DNA from: Desulfoscipio geothermicus
Lineage (GTDB): Bacteria; Bacillota; Desulfotomaculia; Desulfotomaculales; Desulfallaceae
DNA length: 61,477 nt
Reading direction: 5' to 3'
NCBI GenBank assembly: GCA_016841905.1
Contig: JAENYF010000014.1
Location: 1-61,477, forward strand
Position numbers and translations under genes: made by a program. Positions 25,976 through 34,512 of the stretch are shown one piece after another; the first letter of the stretch is position 1; each line of letters starts with the position of its first letter. Below the pieces are notes generated by a model. That model had not been told where the DNA came from, ran no database searches, and saw only the letters and a list, made by a program, of their open reading frames with translations.

Positions 25976-27091
25976 ATGTCCAAGGGAAGAATGAAGAAAG
26001 TTTTTCCCGGCGGTAATACTAGCCAGGGCTTTTACTCTTTTTATGATTATATTATCGATCAGCAAGAAGCAGCGCGAATATTTGTGATCAAAGGCGGCCC
26101 TGGTGTGGGTAAATCCACTTTTATGCGCAAGATTGCTGAAGAAATGCTGGAACGAGGGTATGACGTAGAGTTTCACTGCTGTTCCTCGGATAACGGTTCG
26201 CTGGATGGTGTAGTTATACCGGCTATAAAAGTAGCCATGCTTGATGGTACGGCTCCACACGTTGTAGATCCCAAGAACCCGGGCGCTGTAGATACGATAC
26301 TCCATTTAGGCGATAACTGGAACGAGCAGGGTATCCTGGCCAACAAGAAAGAGATATTAGCCTGTAACAAGGAGGTAAGCAGACTTTTCAATCGGGCTTA
26401 TGCTTATTTAGCAGCCGCTAAAATATTCCTCGCTGAAGTTAAGCTTTATTATGTTGGAACAGGTGCTTTTAATGTGAGCCGGTTCGACCGTATGGTGCTT
26501 GACCTGGTGCATGAAATTTTTGAGGGTACAGAACGGCAGACCGATAATCCTAAGGCCAGGCGCTTATTTGCCACTGCTATTACCCCTGATGGTCCGGTAA
26601 GCCATCTGGGCACAATAGTGGATCATATCGGTAAGCGGTATATTATTGAAGGAGATGACGGAACCGGTAAAAACATTCTGGTGGCCAGGTTGATGGATGC
26701 GGCTATGATGCGTGGGTTTGATGTAGAAGCATACCACTGCGCGCTGGAACCGGATTTAATTGACCACCTGGTAATCCCCGGTTTAGACGTAGCTATCGTA
26801 AACTCTGTGGAACCGCACGATTTTCGCCCTCAAGCTAATGATGTTGTCATTGACACAATGGAATGTGTCAATCCCATCCTTAACGAAAAATACCTGACGG
26901 AAAAAACTATCGCCCGCAAAATGTACAGAGAGTGCATGGACCAGGCTGTATCTTTCCTGCGCCAGGCCAAAGCCGGGCATGATGATATAGAAAAATATTA
27001 TGCGCCGTATATGGATTTTGAGGCCATTAATGCCAGGCGGGAAAAAACCCTGGCCGCTATTTTAGACATAGCCGCTGCAGCCAATGGGTAG
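25976..27091 (+). CDS. two-P-loop ATPase of unknown role (PRK06851-type)
   Basis: 371 aa built from two similar halves. The first half has a normal Walker A GGPGVGKST (40-48). In the second half the equivalent is GDDGTGKN (about 223-230), where the Ser/Thr after the invariant Lys is Asn, so the second site may bind nucleotide weakly or only structurally. AGGGGGG precedes ATG 25976. The cysteine/histidine pair in VEFHCCSSDNGSLDG and VEAYHCALEPD occurs at the same place in both halves. It stands alone next to the nitrogen region; function is not recognised. Confidence 0.75.
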   Translation: MSKGRMKKVFPGGNTSQGFYSFYDYIIDQQEAARIFVIKGGPGVGKSTFMRKIAEEMLERGYDVEFHCCSSDNGSLDGVVIPAIKVAMLDGTAPHVVDPKNPGAVDTILHLGDNWNEQGILANKKEILACNKEVSRLFNRAYAYLAAAKIFLAEVKLYYVGTGAFNVSRFDRMVLDLVHEIFEGTERQTDNPKARRLFATAITPDGPVSHLGTIVDHIGKRYIIEGDDGTGKNILVARLMDAAMMRGFDVEAYHCALEPDLIDHLVIPGLDVAIVNSVEPHDFRPQANDVVIDTMECVNPILNEKYLTEKTIARKMYRECMDQAVSFLRQAKAGHDDIEKYYAPYMDFEAINARREKTLAAILDIAAAANG

Positions 27092-27124
27092 CGCGGTGCC
27101 GGTATAAATAGAGTCAAGTAAGAG

Positions 27125-27165
27125 AAAAGTGCCGAAACCTGTGCAAAGGTGCCGGCACTTTCTTT
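27125..27165. terminator. bidirectional terminator
   Basis: AAAGTGCCG / CGGCACTTT stem with an inner loop, T-run on either side; between convergent ATPase and glnA. Confidence 0.75.
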
Positions 27166-27168
27166 TGC

Positions 27169-28515
27169 CTAGAACAATGTTAAATAACGGTCAATTTCCC
27201 ACTGGTGCACCTGCAAACTAAAGCTTTCCCATTCCCTGGCTTTAGCTTCAACTAGTTTTTCATAAATATGCATGCCCATGGCATCCTTGATTACCTCATC
27301 CCGGCTCAATTCATCATAAGCCTCCGGCAAGCTGCCGGGGAGTGACTTAATGCCCAGTTCATCCAGCTCAGCGCAGGTCATCTGGTAGATGTTCCGTTCG
27401 GTAGTGGGTGGCGGGTCAATTTGGTTAACAATTCCGTCCAGGCCGGCCGCCAAGCATCCTGCCAGTGTCAGATAGGGGTTGCAAGCAGGATCCGGGTTGC
27501 GCAGCTCAACTCTGGTACTCTGTCCACGCTTGGCCGGGATGCGGATTAAAGGACTGCGGTTGCGACCGCTCCAGGCGAGATATACCGGTGCTTCATAGCC
27601 GGGTACCAGGCGCTTGTAAGAGTTTACTGTGGGATTGGTGATAGCGGCCAGAGCCCGGGCATGTTTTAATAAACCACCGATGTAATAATGTGCATCTTTG
27701 CTTAACTGCATATGACCGCCGGTGTCATAAAAGGCGTTGCTATCCCCCTTGAACAAAGACTGGTTGGTATGCATCCCGCTGCCGTTGATACCATATACCG
27801 GTTTGGGCATAAAAGTGGCATGCAGGCCGTGCCGTTGGGCAATGGTGCGCACCACGTATTTAAAGGTAACAATTTTATCGGCCGTATCAAGAGCGTCTGA
27901 ATACTTGAAATCGATTTCATGCTGACCGGGGGCCACCTCATGGTGAGAGGCCTCAATTTCATAGCCCATTTCCTCTAAGGTTAATACGATGTCTCTACGG
28001 GCGGCTTCTCCCAGATCCACCGGGGATAGGTCAAAATATCCGGCGTTATCATGAGTTTTTAAGGTCGGTAAGTTATTCTCGTCGACACAAAACAGGAAAA
28101 ATTCTATTTCCGGGCCCACGTTCATGGTATAACCAAGTTCGGCTGCCCTGGCCAACTGGCGTTTTAAGGTCACCCTGGGGCAGCCGTCAAATGGGGTGCC
28201 GTCGGGATTGTAAACATCGCACACCAATCTGGCCACTCCGCCGTCTCTCGGACGCCAGGGGAATACTACGAAGGTGCCGGGGTCGGGACGCAGGTACATA
28301 TCGGACTCCTCAATCCTGCTAAAACCGTAAATCGAAGAACCGTCAAACATTAATTCCCCGTCCAGAGCTTTCTCCAGCTGATCAATAGTGATAGCGACGT
28401 TTTTCATTACCCCGAGCAAATCAGTGAACTGCAAACGGATAAACTTTACTCCCTTTTCCCTTGCTTCAGCAATGATCTCTCTTTTATCCACAACGTTTTC
28501 CTTTACTTTAGCCAT
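27169..28515 (-). CDS. glnA: glutamine synthetase type I (copy 1)
   Basis: 448 aa; makes glutamine from glutamate, ammonia and ATP. Catalytic blocks seen: [96 protein letters not shown]. The region after it reads ERNIYQMT, unlike the adenylylation loop of GSI-beta, so this is a GSI-alpha enzyme controlled by feedback, not by adenylylation. Start MAKVKEN at 28515 has GAAAGGTGG upstream; the frame open from 28557 lacks a site. A tandem ANTAR attenuator lies upstream (28561-28717). Confidence 0.95.
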   Translation of the reverse strand: MAKVKENVVDKREIIAEAREKGVKFIRLQFTDLLGVMKNVAITIDQLEKALDGELMFDGSSIYGFSRIEESDMYLRPDPGTFVVFPWRPRDGGVARLVCDVYNPDGTPFDGCPRVTLKRQLARAAELGYTMNVGPEIEFFLFCVDENNLPTLKTHDNAGYFDLSPVDLGEAARRDIVLTLEEMGYEIEASHHEVAPGQHEIDFKYSDALDTADKIVTFKYVVRTIAQRHGLHATFMPKPVYGINGSGMHTNQSLFKGDSNAFYDTGGHMQLSKDAHYYIGGLLKHARALAAITNPTVNSYKRLVPGYEAPVYLAWSGRNRSPLIRIPAKRGQSTRVELRNPDPACNPYLTLAGCLAAGLDGIVNQIDPPPTTERNIYQMTCAELDELGIKSLPGSLPEAYDELSRDEVIKDAMGMHIYEKLVEAKAREWESFSLQVHQWEIDRYLTLF

Positions 28516-28560
28516 AACCGTACCACCTTTCAGATTAATAAAATAGTATGGTTGCATATT

Positions 28561-28717
28561 AAAAGCCGGCCAAGGTATGATGAGAACATACCCGGGCCGG
28601 CTTCTTTGCCGGATTACTGCGCTATCTTACGCGGTTAAAATAAAAAAGCCCACGAACAATTTCCAGGGAACTGTTCACGGGCATCATTGCCAAATTTTTA
28701 ATACATCATTGTATTAA
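28561..28717 (-). promoter_or_regulatory. two stacked ANTAR antiterminator/terminator units of glnA copy 1
   Basis: Reading on the minus strand. Unit 1: hairpin TTAATAC-AATGAT-GTATTAA (28698-28717), hairpin GGC-AATGAT-GCC (28680-28691), and a terminator whose 5' arm begins in the second hairpin (28643-28682, T-run). Unit 2: GCGT-AAGATA-GCGC (28619-28632), CCGGC-AAAGAA-GCCGG (28597-28612), then a second terminator (28561-28600). Three of the four six-base loops have A at 1 and G at 4, the ANTAR recognition rule; AAGATA has A at 4. The tandem arrangement means two successive decisions. Confidence 0.85.
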
Positions 28718-28950
28718 GGCTATTCAATTAAGTAACATAATTATAATTGAGCTGTTTTTATAATGCAATAGTTTATTTATCGTTTGTAAAATTTTTTTAC
28801 CTGCATTCGTCCGACTTTATGTTATTACTCCAAAGTATTGTATTTTTTTCTATATGAAAATGGAAATGTATACAATATTTCTACTAGTAATATCTTGTTT
28901 TTTCTCGCCAACTTAGTATAATTAACTGAAGCAAATGAAATAATAACTGA

Positions 28951-29098
28951 GGACAACGGCGTCCCCGTGATTTGCCAGGAGCAAATTACCGGGGATGTTT
29001 TTAGTTGCCGGCGGCTCAATGACGAGTCCACAAAGTATTGCTTAATGAGGTTATGCCTTATTTAAAAGCCATACTTTGTGGGCCTTTTTATTTTGTGC
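28951..29098 (+). promoter_or_regulatory. tandem ANTAR-type attenuators of the glutamate synthase operon
   Basis: Unit 1: GGAC-AACGGC-GTCC (28951-28964), whose 3' arm abuts and shares bases with a terminator hairpin CCCCGTGATTTGC / GCAAATTACCGGGG followed by TGTTTTT. Unit 2: GGCTC-AATGAC-GAGTC (29013-29028) overlapping the 5' arm of a terminator CCACAAAGTAT / ATACTTTGTGG, T-run ending at 29098. Both loops fit AxxGxx. Each unit lacks a clear first hairpin of the usual pair. Confidence 0.75.
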
Positions 29099-29116
29099 TG
29101 ATGGGAAGGAATGAGC

Positions 29117-29557
29117 ATGATGGGGAGAATCAAGGCTAAACCCGAGTTTTGTATGGGTTGTCACCTGTGTGAAGTATGGTGTGCGGTGGCCCACTCTAAA
29201 TCCAAACACATCATCAAGGCATTTTTATACGAGCAAGATAAACCGCTCCCGCGGTTGGTGGTGGAGGAAAATCTACCTCTTACCTTTGCTCTGCAGTGCA
29301 GGCATTGTGCCGAACCGGATTGTGTCGCCGCCTGTATAAGCGGAGCCCTTTGGAAAGATCCGGAGTCCGGTCTGGTGATACACGACCCCGAGCAATGCGT
29401 GGGTTGTTACAGCTGCGTGCTAACCTGTCCCTATGGCAGCATATTCATAAACCCCGGGAAAAGGGAAATTGTTAAATGCGACCTTTGCACCGGACTGGAT
29501 ACCATGTATTGTGTAAGTCACTGTCCCAACGAAGCACTGGTCTATGAAGACAGTTAA
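29117..29557 (+). CDS. 4Fe-4S ferredoxin-type electron carrier of the glutamate synthase operon
   Basis: About 146 aa. Four cysteine clusters are visible: CMGCHLCEVWC, CRHCAEPDCVAAC, CVGCYSCVLTCPYG, CDLC...CVSHCP. These are sufficient for about four [4Fe-4S] clusters, like the HycB/DmsB family of electron-transfer subunits. It probably shuttles electrons between NAD(P)H or a reduced donor and the FMN-containing synthase. ATG 29117 is placed 6 bases after AAGGA; ATG 29111 would be too close to it. It is the first gene of a five-gene unit. Confidence 0.88.
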   Translation: MMGRIKAKPEFCMGCHLCEVWCAVAHSKSKHIIKAFLYEQDKPLPRLVVEENLPLTFALQCRHCAEPDCVAACISGALWKDPESGLVIHDPEQCVGCYSCVLTCPYGSIFINPGKREIVKCDLCTGLDTMYCVSHCPNEALVYEDS

Positions 29558-29579
29558 TTATAGGTGAGGGTGATCAGCA

Positions 29580-30887
29580 ATGTGTAATATGGATAATTAT
29601 AAATATCTAATAATTGGAAACTCTGCGGGTGCTGTGGGTTGTATAGAAGGTTTGCGCAGTATAGACAAAAGCGGCACAGTGGCTTTGGTGGCTGAAGAAG
29701 ACAGCCATGTATACTCAAGGGCGTTAATCCCTTATTACTTAAGTGGCCGGATCACCCGCGAGCAAATGTACTACCGGCCTTTTGATTTTTATGATCGAGC
29801 CCGGGTTAGTGTGATAAAGGGGCACCGGGCGGTTAAAATCGATAGCGCTGAACGGGTTGTGGAACTGGATAACGGCGGCCGGTTGGGTTATGGCCGGCTG
29901 CTCATAGCCACTGGAGGAAAACCCGTCTTCCCGCCCATCCCCGGCTTTGACCAACAACAAAATGTGTTTGGTTTTCACAGCCTGCCCGATTTACAGGGCA
30001 TTGAAAAAGAACTGATTTATGCCCACAATGCCGTAGTACTGGGCGGTGGGGTCATCGGTTTGATGGCTGCCGAAGCGTTGCACAAAAATGGTATGAAGGT
30101 GCATGTGCTGGAGCTGGCAGACCGGCTGTTAGCTCCGGTGGTGGATGAGACCACGTCCCACCTGGTGGAAGATGCATTGCAAAAGGCTGGGGTGGCTTTG
30201 TACTTAAATAATACTATTGATCAGATAAACGGTGACGATTGGGTGGAAAGCGTTACTTTAAAAGATGGCCAAATCATCCCTTGCGACTTATTAATTGTTG
30301 GTGTGGGAGTGGCACCCCGGGCGGAACTGGCCGAGGGTACGGATATTGCGTTCAACCGGGGAATCGTAGTGAATAAGAAAATGGAAACCTCGGTGCCGGG
30401 TATCTATGCCTGTGGTGACTGCGCATCCACCTATAACTTCGTAACGGGCGCCGAGCAAAACCTGCCGCTGTGGCCCAACGCCTACCTGGGCGGTCGTATT
30501 GCCGGCTTTAACATGGCCGGTATAGAGAGGGCGTTTGTTCAGGGCACCACGATGAATGCTATGCACTTTTTCGACGTTAATATTGTCAATGCCGGTATCA
30601 ATGTGACCGGTTCAAATCAGGACGACAGCCTTGGCGTAATACAGGAATATGAGCAAAACAGCCAAAACTACCGTAAATTTGTACTCTCTGAAAGCGGTCA
30701 ACTCAAAGGTTTTATACTGGTTGGTCAAATAGCCAGAGCAGGTATCTTTTTAAATTTAATGCGTCGCCAAATTGACGTGCGGGCTTTTCAGCGGGATTTA
30801 TTTAAGAACGATTTTGGTTACGCCGATTTGCCGGATGCATTGCGCTGGGAACTGCTGCAAGATGACGTCATTTTAGGGGTGGTATAA
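29580..30887 (+). CDS. FAD/NAD(P)-dependent oxidoreductase of the glutamate synthase operon
   Basis: 435 aa. Two Rossmann-like nucleotide sites (YLIIGNSAGAVGCIEGL at the N-terminus for FAD; AVVLGGGVIGLMAAEAL near 155 for NAD(P)H) and the second FAD contact GIYACGDCAS near 280 place it with nitrite-reductase/NADH-oxidase type flavoproteins. The operon context gives it the role of GltD, feeding electrons to the synthase. It lies 22 bases after the ferredoxin gene and ends 1 base before the amidotransferase gene. Confidence 0.88.
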   Translation: MCNMDNYKYLIIGNSAGAVGCIEGLRSIDKSGTVALVAEEDSHVYSRALIPYYLSGRITREQMYYRPFDFYDRARVSVIKGHRAVKIDSAERVVELDNGGRLGYGRLLIATGGKPVFPPIPGFDQQQNVFGFHSLPDLQGIEKELIYAHNAVVLGGGVIGLMAAEALHKNGMKVHVLELADRLLAPVVDETTSHLVEDALQKAGVALYLNNTIDQINGDDWVESVTLKDGQIIPCDLLIVGVGVAPRAELAEGTDIAFNRGIVVNKKMETSVPGIYACGDCASTYNFVTGAEQNLPLWPNAYLGGRIAGFNMAGIERAFVQGTTMNAMHFFDVNIVNAGINVTGSNQDDSLGVIQEYEQNSQNYRKFVLSESGQLKGFILVGQIARAGIFLNLMRRQIDVRAFQRDLFKNDFGYADLPDALRWELLQDDVILGVV

Positions 30888-30888
30888 A

Positions 30889-32034
30889 ATGCTGGTACAA
30901 AAATATTACGAGAGCGAGCGGTTTGTGCCGGATAAAGAGATGGATGCCTGCGGGCTGTTCGGAGTGATGCATACCGGCGGTGTTAGATTTGGCGGCCAGA
31001 TGGCCATTGATGCGATAAAAAACATGAAGGTGCGCGGCAGCGGACTGGGCGGCGGGTTTGCTATTTACGGGCTGTATCCTAAATACAAGGATTATTATGC
31101 TCTGCACATTATCTATCAAAACAAAAACCTGGCGGCCAAAAAGGTAGTAGAGACTTTTTTAAAAAAGCATTTTTATGTGGTATTTGACGAAGAAATACCT
31201 ACAAACCCGGATATCCGCCTGTTTGCTCCCCCTCTGGCGTGGCGGTATTTTGTGGCTCCGCAGAAAAGCGGTGTTGAGGAGGATGTACCTGATGATGAGT
31301 ATGTGATCAGTAAAGTGATGTACCTGAATAGTGAGATAGAAGATGCTTATGTATTTTCATCGGGTAAAGATGCGGGCGTTTTCAAAGGCGTAGGTTTTCC
31401 CGAAGAAATAGCGGATTACTTTATGCTGGAGCAGTTATACGAAGGGTATATCTGGACGGTGCACAGCAGATTTCCCACCAACACACCGGGCTGGTGGGGC
31501 GGTGCGCATCCGCTTTCTATATTGGACTGGACGGTGGTACATAATGGTGAGATTTCCTCTTACGGTGCCAACCGCCGGTTTCTGGAAATGCATAATTACT
31601 ACTGTACTTTACACACGGATACCGAAGTGCTGGCCTATGCGGTGGATCTGTTAATGCGGCGCCAGGGGCTGCCCATAGAAGTGGTGGCCAAAATATTAGC
31701 CCCGCCCATGTGGGAGGCCATCCGTTACATGAGTGACAACGATAAAGAATTATACACGGCACTGCGTATGACCTACGCGCCGCTGTTAATGAACGGGCCC
31801 TTTACGGTAATTGTCGCCCATCATAACGAAATGATCGGCCTAACCGACCGCATCAGGCTAAGGCCCATTACAGCGGGAGCCAAGGGCGAGCTGGTGTTTT
31901 TATCCTCGGAAGAAGCGGCTATCCATGCAGTATGCCCTGATCTGGAACTAGCCTGGACACCTCCCGGCGGTGAACCGGTGGTGGTCAGGCTGCACACCAA
32001 AGATCACTTGCAAAGTTTAAATAAATCCATTTGA
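30889..32034 (+). CDS. glutamate synthase, glutaminase (class II amidotransferase) subunit
   Basis: 381 aa. The class II glutaminase nucleophile is Cys21 (MDACGLFGVM), so 20 residues must be removed to expose it at the N-terminus. Other parts of the fold: VHSRFPTNTPGWWGGAHP, WTVVHNGEISSYGANRRFLE, LHTDTEVLAYAVD, MNGPFTVIVAHHNEMIGLTDRIRLRP. In ordinary GltB this domain is fused to the FMN and GXGXG domains; here it is a separate protein, as in the archaeal-type split enzyme. It overlaps the spacer before the next gene. Confidence 0.9.
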   Translation: MLVQKYYESERFVPDKEMDACGLFGVMHTGGVRFGGQMAIDAIKNMKVRGSGLGGGFAIYGLYPKYKDYYALHIIYQNKNLAAKKVVETFLKKHFYVVFDEEIPTNPDIRLFAPPLAWRYFVAPQKSGVEEDVPDDEYVISKVMYLNSEIEDAYVFSSGKDAGVFKGVGFPEEIADYFMLEQLYEGYIWTVHSRFPTNTPGWWGGAHPLSILDWTVVHNGEISSYGANRRFLEMHNYYCTLHTDTEVLAYAVDLLMRRQGLPIEVVAKILAPPMWEAIRYMSDNDKELYTALRMTYAPLLMNGPFTVIVAHHNEMIGLTDRIRLRPITAGAKGELVFLSSEEAAIHAVCPDLELAWTPPGGEPVVVRLHTKDHLQSLNKSI

Positions 32035-32045
32035 GGGTGGTAAAT

Positions 32046-33560
32046 ATGTATGATTACTTATTACCGGAATTTATAGTTGAACGGCGGGAAGATAGTTGTA
32101 TCCGCTGCCGGGTATGCGAGCGTCAGTGTGCCAACGAGGTACACCTGTATGATACCGAGCTGGACAGATTTTTCTTGTCTGAAAAAGATTGCGTGGGCTG
32201 CCAGCGCTGTGTAGCACTTTGTCCCACCGGTGCTCTGTATGTGCACCCCCGGCAGGCTGATTACCGGCCAAATAGCAGCTGGACCAGGGATAAAATGCAA
32301 AATCTCAAGAAGCAGGCCGCCACGGGCGGGGTAATTTTGACGGGCAGCGGCAATGACAAACCGATCCGGGTATACTGGGATCACCTGCTGCTTAATGCTT
32401 CCCAGGTAACAAATCCATCTATTGACCCGCTGCGGGAGCCCATGGAACTGCAAACATTTTTAGGACGCAAGCCGGATACTTTGAAAATTGAAATTAGTGC
32501 CGGCAAGGCTAAATTGGCTTCCGAAATGTTTCCCAATGTTCCGGTGCAAATACCGCTGGTGTTTTCCGCCATGTCCCTGGGCGCAATCAGCTACCCGGCT
32601 TTTAAATCGCTGGCTATGGCGGCCAAGGAGGCCGGAGTGTTGTTTAATACCGGTGAGGGTGGCTTGCCCGTGGAAATGCGGGATGAGTATGCCGACTGCG
32701 CCATAGTGCAGTGCGCCAGCGGCCGGTTTGGAGTTGATCTCGATTATTTGAACAGCGCCCGGATTATTGAAATTAAGATTGGCCAGGGAGCCAAGCCGGG
32801 CATTGGGGGGCACCTGCCCGGAGAAAAGGTATCCGATTACATTGCCCAAACCCGGATGATTCCCCGTGGTACCGACGCTTTGTCACCGGCACCCCAGCAT
32901 GATATATATTCCATTGAAGACCTGTCTATGCTGATTTACGCGCTGAAAGAGGCGACGAATTACACCAAACCGGTTTCGGTAAAAATTGCCGCGGTGCACA
33001 ATGTGGCGGCTATTGCCTCGGGCATTGTCCGGGCAGGGGCAGACATTGTGGCCATTGACGGCATCAGGGGCGGCACCGGTGCGGCACCCCTGGCTACCCG
33101 GGATAACGTAGGCATACCGTTAGAACTGGCCCTGGCTGCAGTAGATAAAAGGCTGCGGGACGAAGGTATCCGAAATAGATGCTCAGTTATGGCTGCCGGG
33201 GGTATCCGCTCCTCTGCGGACGCTATTAAAGCCATTGCCCTGGGGGCCGATGGCGTATATATCGGCACTGCCGCATTGGTAGCGATGGGCTGCACCCTCT
33301 GTCATAAATGCTATACCGGCAGGTGCAACTGGGGGATCTGTACCCAGGACCCCTATCTGACCAAGCGGTTAAATCCCGAATTAACCAGTCAAAGACTGGT
33401 CAACTTGTTGAGGAGCTGGAGCCATGAAATTCAAGAGATGCTGGGCGGTCTGGGCGTAAACGCTATTGAAAGCCTGCGGGGTAACCATGAGCACTTGCGC
33501 GGCGTGGGTCTTGAAGAATGGGAGCTAAATATCCTGGGAGTAAAGGGAGCAGGAGAGTGA
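32046..33560 (+). CDS. gltB: glutamate synthase, FMN synthase subunit with ferredoxin domain
   Basis: 504 aa. N-terminal two-cluster ferredoxin domain (CIRCRVCERQCANEVH, CVGCQRCVALCPTGAL, about residues 16-65), then the FMN-binding TIM barrel: PLVFSAMSLGAISY, FNTGEGGLP, IEIKIGQGAKPGIGGHLPG, IAIDGIRGGTGAAPLA-like (DIVAIDGIRGGTGAAP), MAAGGIRSSADAIKAIALGAD, and the 3Fe-4S cysteines MGCTLCHKCYTGRCNWGICTQ. ATG 32046 follows GAGGGTGG by 6 bases. It combines 2-oxoglutarate with ammonia from the glutaminase subunit. Confidence 0.94.
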   Translation: MYDYLLPEFIVERREDSCIRCRVCERQCANEVHLYDTELDRFFLSEKDCVGCQRCVALCPTGALYVHPRQADYRPNSSWTRDKMQNLKKQAATGGVILTGSGNDKPIRVYWDHLLLNASQVTNPSIDPLREPMELQTFLGRKPDTLKIEISAGKAKLASEMFPNVPVQIPLVFSAMSLGAISYPAFKSLAMAAKEAGVLFNTGEGGLPVEMRDEYADCAIVQCASGRFGVDLDYLNSARIIEIKIGQGAKPGIGGHLPGEKVSDYIAQTRMIPRGTDALSPAPQHDIYSIEDLSMLIYALKEATNYTKPVSVKIAAVHNVAAIASGIVRAGADIVAIDGIRGGTGAAPLATRDNVGIPLELALAAVDKRLRDEGIRNRCSVMAAGGIRSSADAIKAIALGADGVYIGTAALVAMGCTLCHKCYTGRCNWGICTQDPYLTKRLNPELTSQRLVNLLRSWSHEIQEMLGGLGVNAIESLRGNHEHLRGVGLEEWELNILGVKGAGE

Positions 33561-33564
33561 TAAA

Positions 33565-34419
33565 ATGAACGGTTTTAATGTTAAGTTTGGTTTTCGCGAT
33601 AACTTCTTAGATAATTTACAGCCGGTAGATTTTCTATACCATACCAGAGTAAGTACTAACGGCTGTTGCGCCAGCATAAACGCCCTTGGTCTAAAGCACA
33701 AGGAGTTAAATGACTTGCTCAGGGAAACTGTGCTGCAGGGGAGCACGGAGCTGGTCATTAATAATGTGTTTGGGCAAAGGTATATCGGCACCAGGCTTTT
33801 TTTACCCCCTGAAGCTAATAAACTGCATATTGAAGTAAATAAATTTCCGGGCAACGATTTAGGTGCGTTTTTAAACGGTCACCAAATTATTGTTCATGGT
33901 AATGCTCAGGACGGCGTGGGTAATACAATGAATAGCGGAGAAATCATCGTACATGGCCGGGCGGGAGATGTAACGGCTATGTCTATGCGGGGCGGCAAAA
34001 TATTTATCAGGGATAACGTGGGTTACCGCACTGCCATTCATATGAAGGAGTACCGGGAGAAAGTGCCCGTGCTGGTGGTGGGAGGCACAGCCCAGGACTT
34101 TTTAGGCGAATATATGGCCGGAGGTATTGTGCTGCTGCTGGGTTTAAACTTGCAGCAAGGTGAACCCCACCGGGCCAACTATATCGGCACCGGTATGCAC
34201 GGCGGCGTGATTTACCTGCGGGGCTGCCTGGCGGAACACCAGCTGGGCAAAGAAGTGGGAGTTTTGCCGCCGGATGACCGGGACAAGGCAAATATCGACC
34301 GTTATGTGCGGGAATACTGTAACCACTTCGGCGGCAACCCCGACCAGATTTTAAACGAACGTTTCCAAAAACTAGTCCCGGTGTCCTTAAGGCCTTATGG
34401 ACAAATTTACGCCTATTAG
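33565..34419 (+). CDS. glutamate synthase, GXGXG domain subunit
   Basis: 284 aa. The repeated right-handed beta-helix signature is visible as GNDLGAFLNGHQIIVHGNAQDGVGNTMNSGEIIVHGRAGDVTAMSMRGGKIFIRDNVGYRTAIHMK in parts, with the G-G-G spacing of the GltB C-terminal domain. It has a structural role in holding the other domains. It starts 4 bases after the FMN-subunit stop, with AGGAGAG upstream. It ends the five-gene operon. Confidence 0.9.
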   Translation: MNGFNVKFGFRDNFLDNLQPVDFLYHTRVSTNGCCASINALGLKHKELNDLLRETVLQGSTELVINNVFGQRYIGTRLFLPPEANKLHIEVNKFPGNDLGAFLNGHQIIVHGNAQDGVGNTMNSGEIIVHGRAGDVTAMSMRGGKIFIRDNVGYRTAIHMKEYREKVPVLVVGGTAQDFLGEYMAGGIVLLLGLNLQQGEPHRANYIGTGMHGGVIYLRGCLAEHQLGKEVGVLPPDDRDKANIDRYVREYCNHFGGNPDQILNERFQKLVPVSLRPYGQIYAY

Positions 34420-34421
34420 GG

Positions 34422-34447
34422 ATCAAGGGGACGGTTCTTCTGATCCT
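34422..34447. repeat. partial copy of the palindromic repeat
   Basis: The core AAGGGGACGGTTCTTCTG lies in a GGATCA...TGATCC palindromic frame just after the glt operon stop. A short, diverged form of the repeat at 6754 and 8375. Confidence 0.6.
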
Positions 34448-34451
34448 ATGG

Positions 34452-34502
34452 AAAGTGCCACAATGTTGTAACCTCGAGTAATAACATTGTGGCACTTTTA
34501 TG
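34452..34502. terminator. bidirectional terminator between glt operon and asnB
   Basis: Stem AAAGTGCCACAATGTT with its complement, 15-base loop, T-runs on both sides. Confidence 0.85.
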
Positions 34503-34512
34503 TTTATTTTAT

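Noticed and set aside
28561-28717. Glutamine riboswitch (glnA RNA motif) before glnA
   Set aside because: The conserved glnA-motif core is missing; instead there are paired AxxGxx hexaloops and terminators, which fit ANTAR control.
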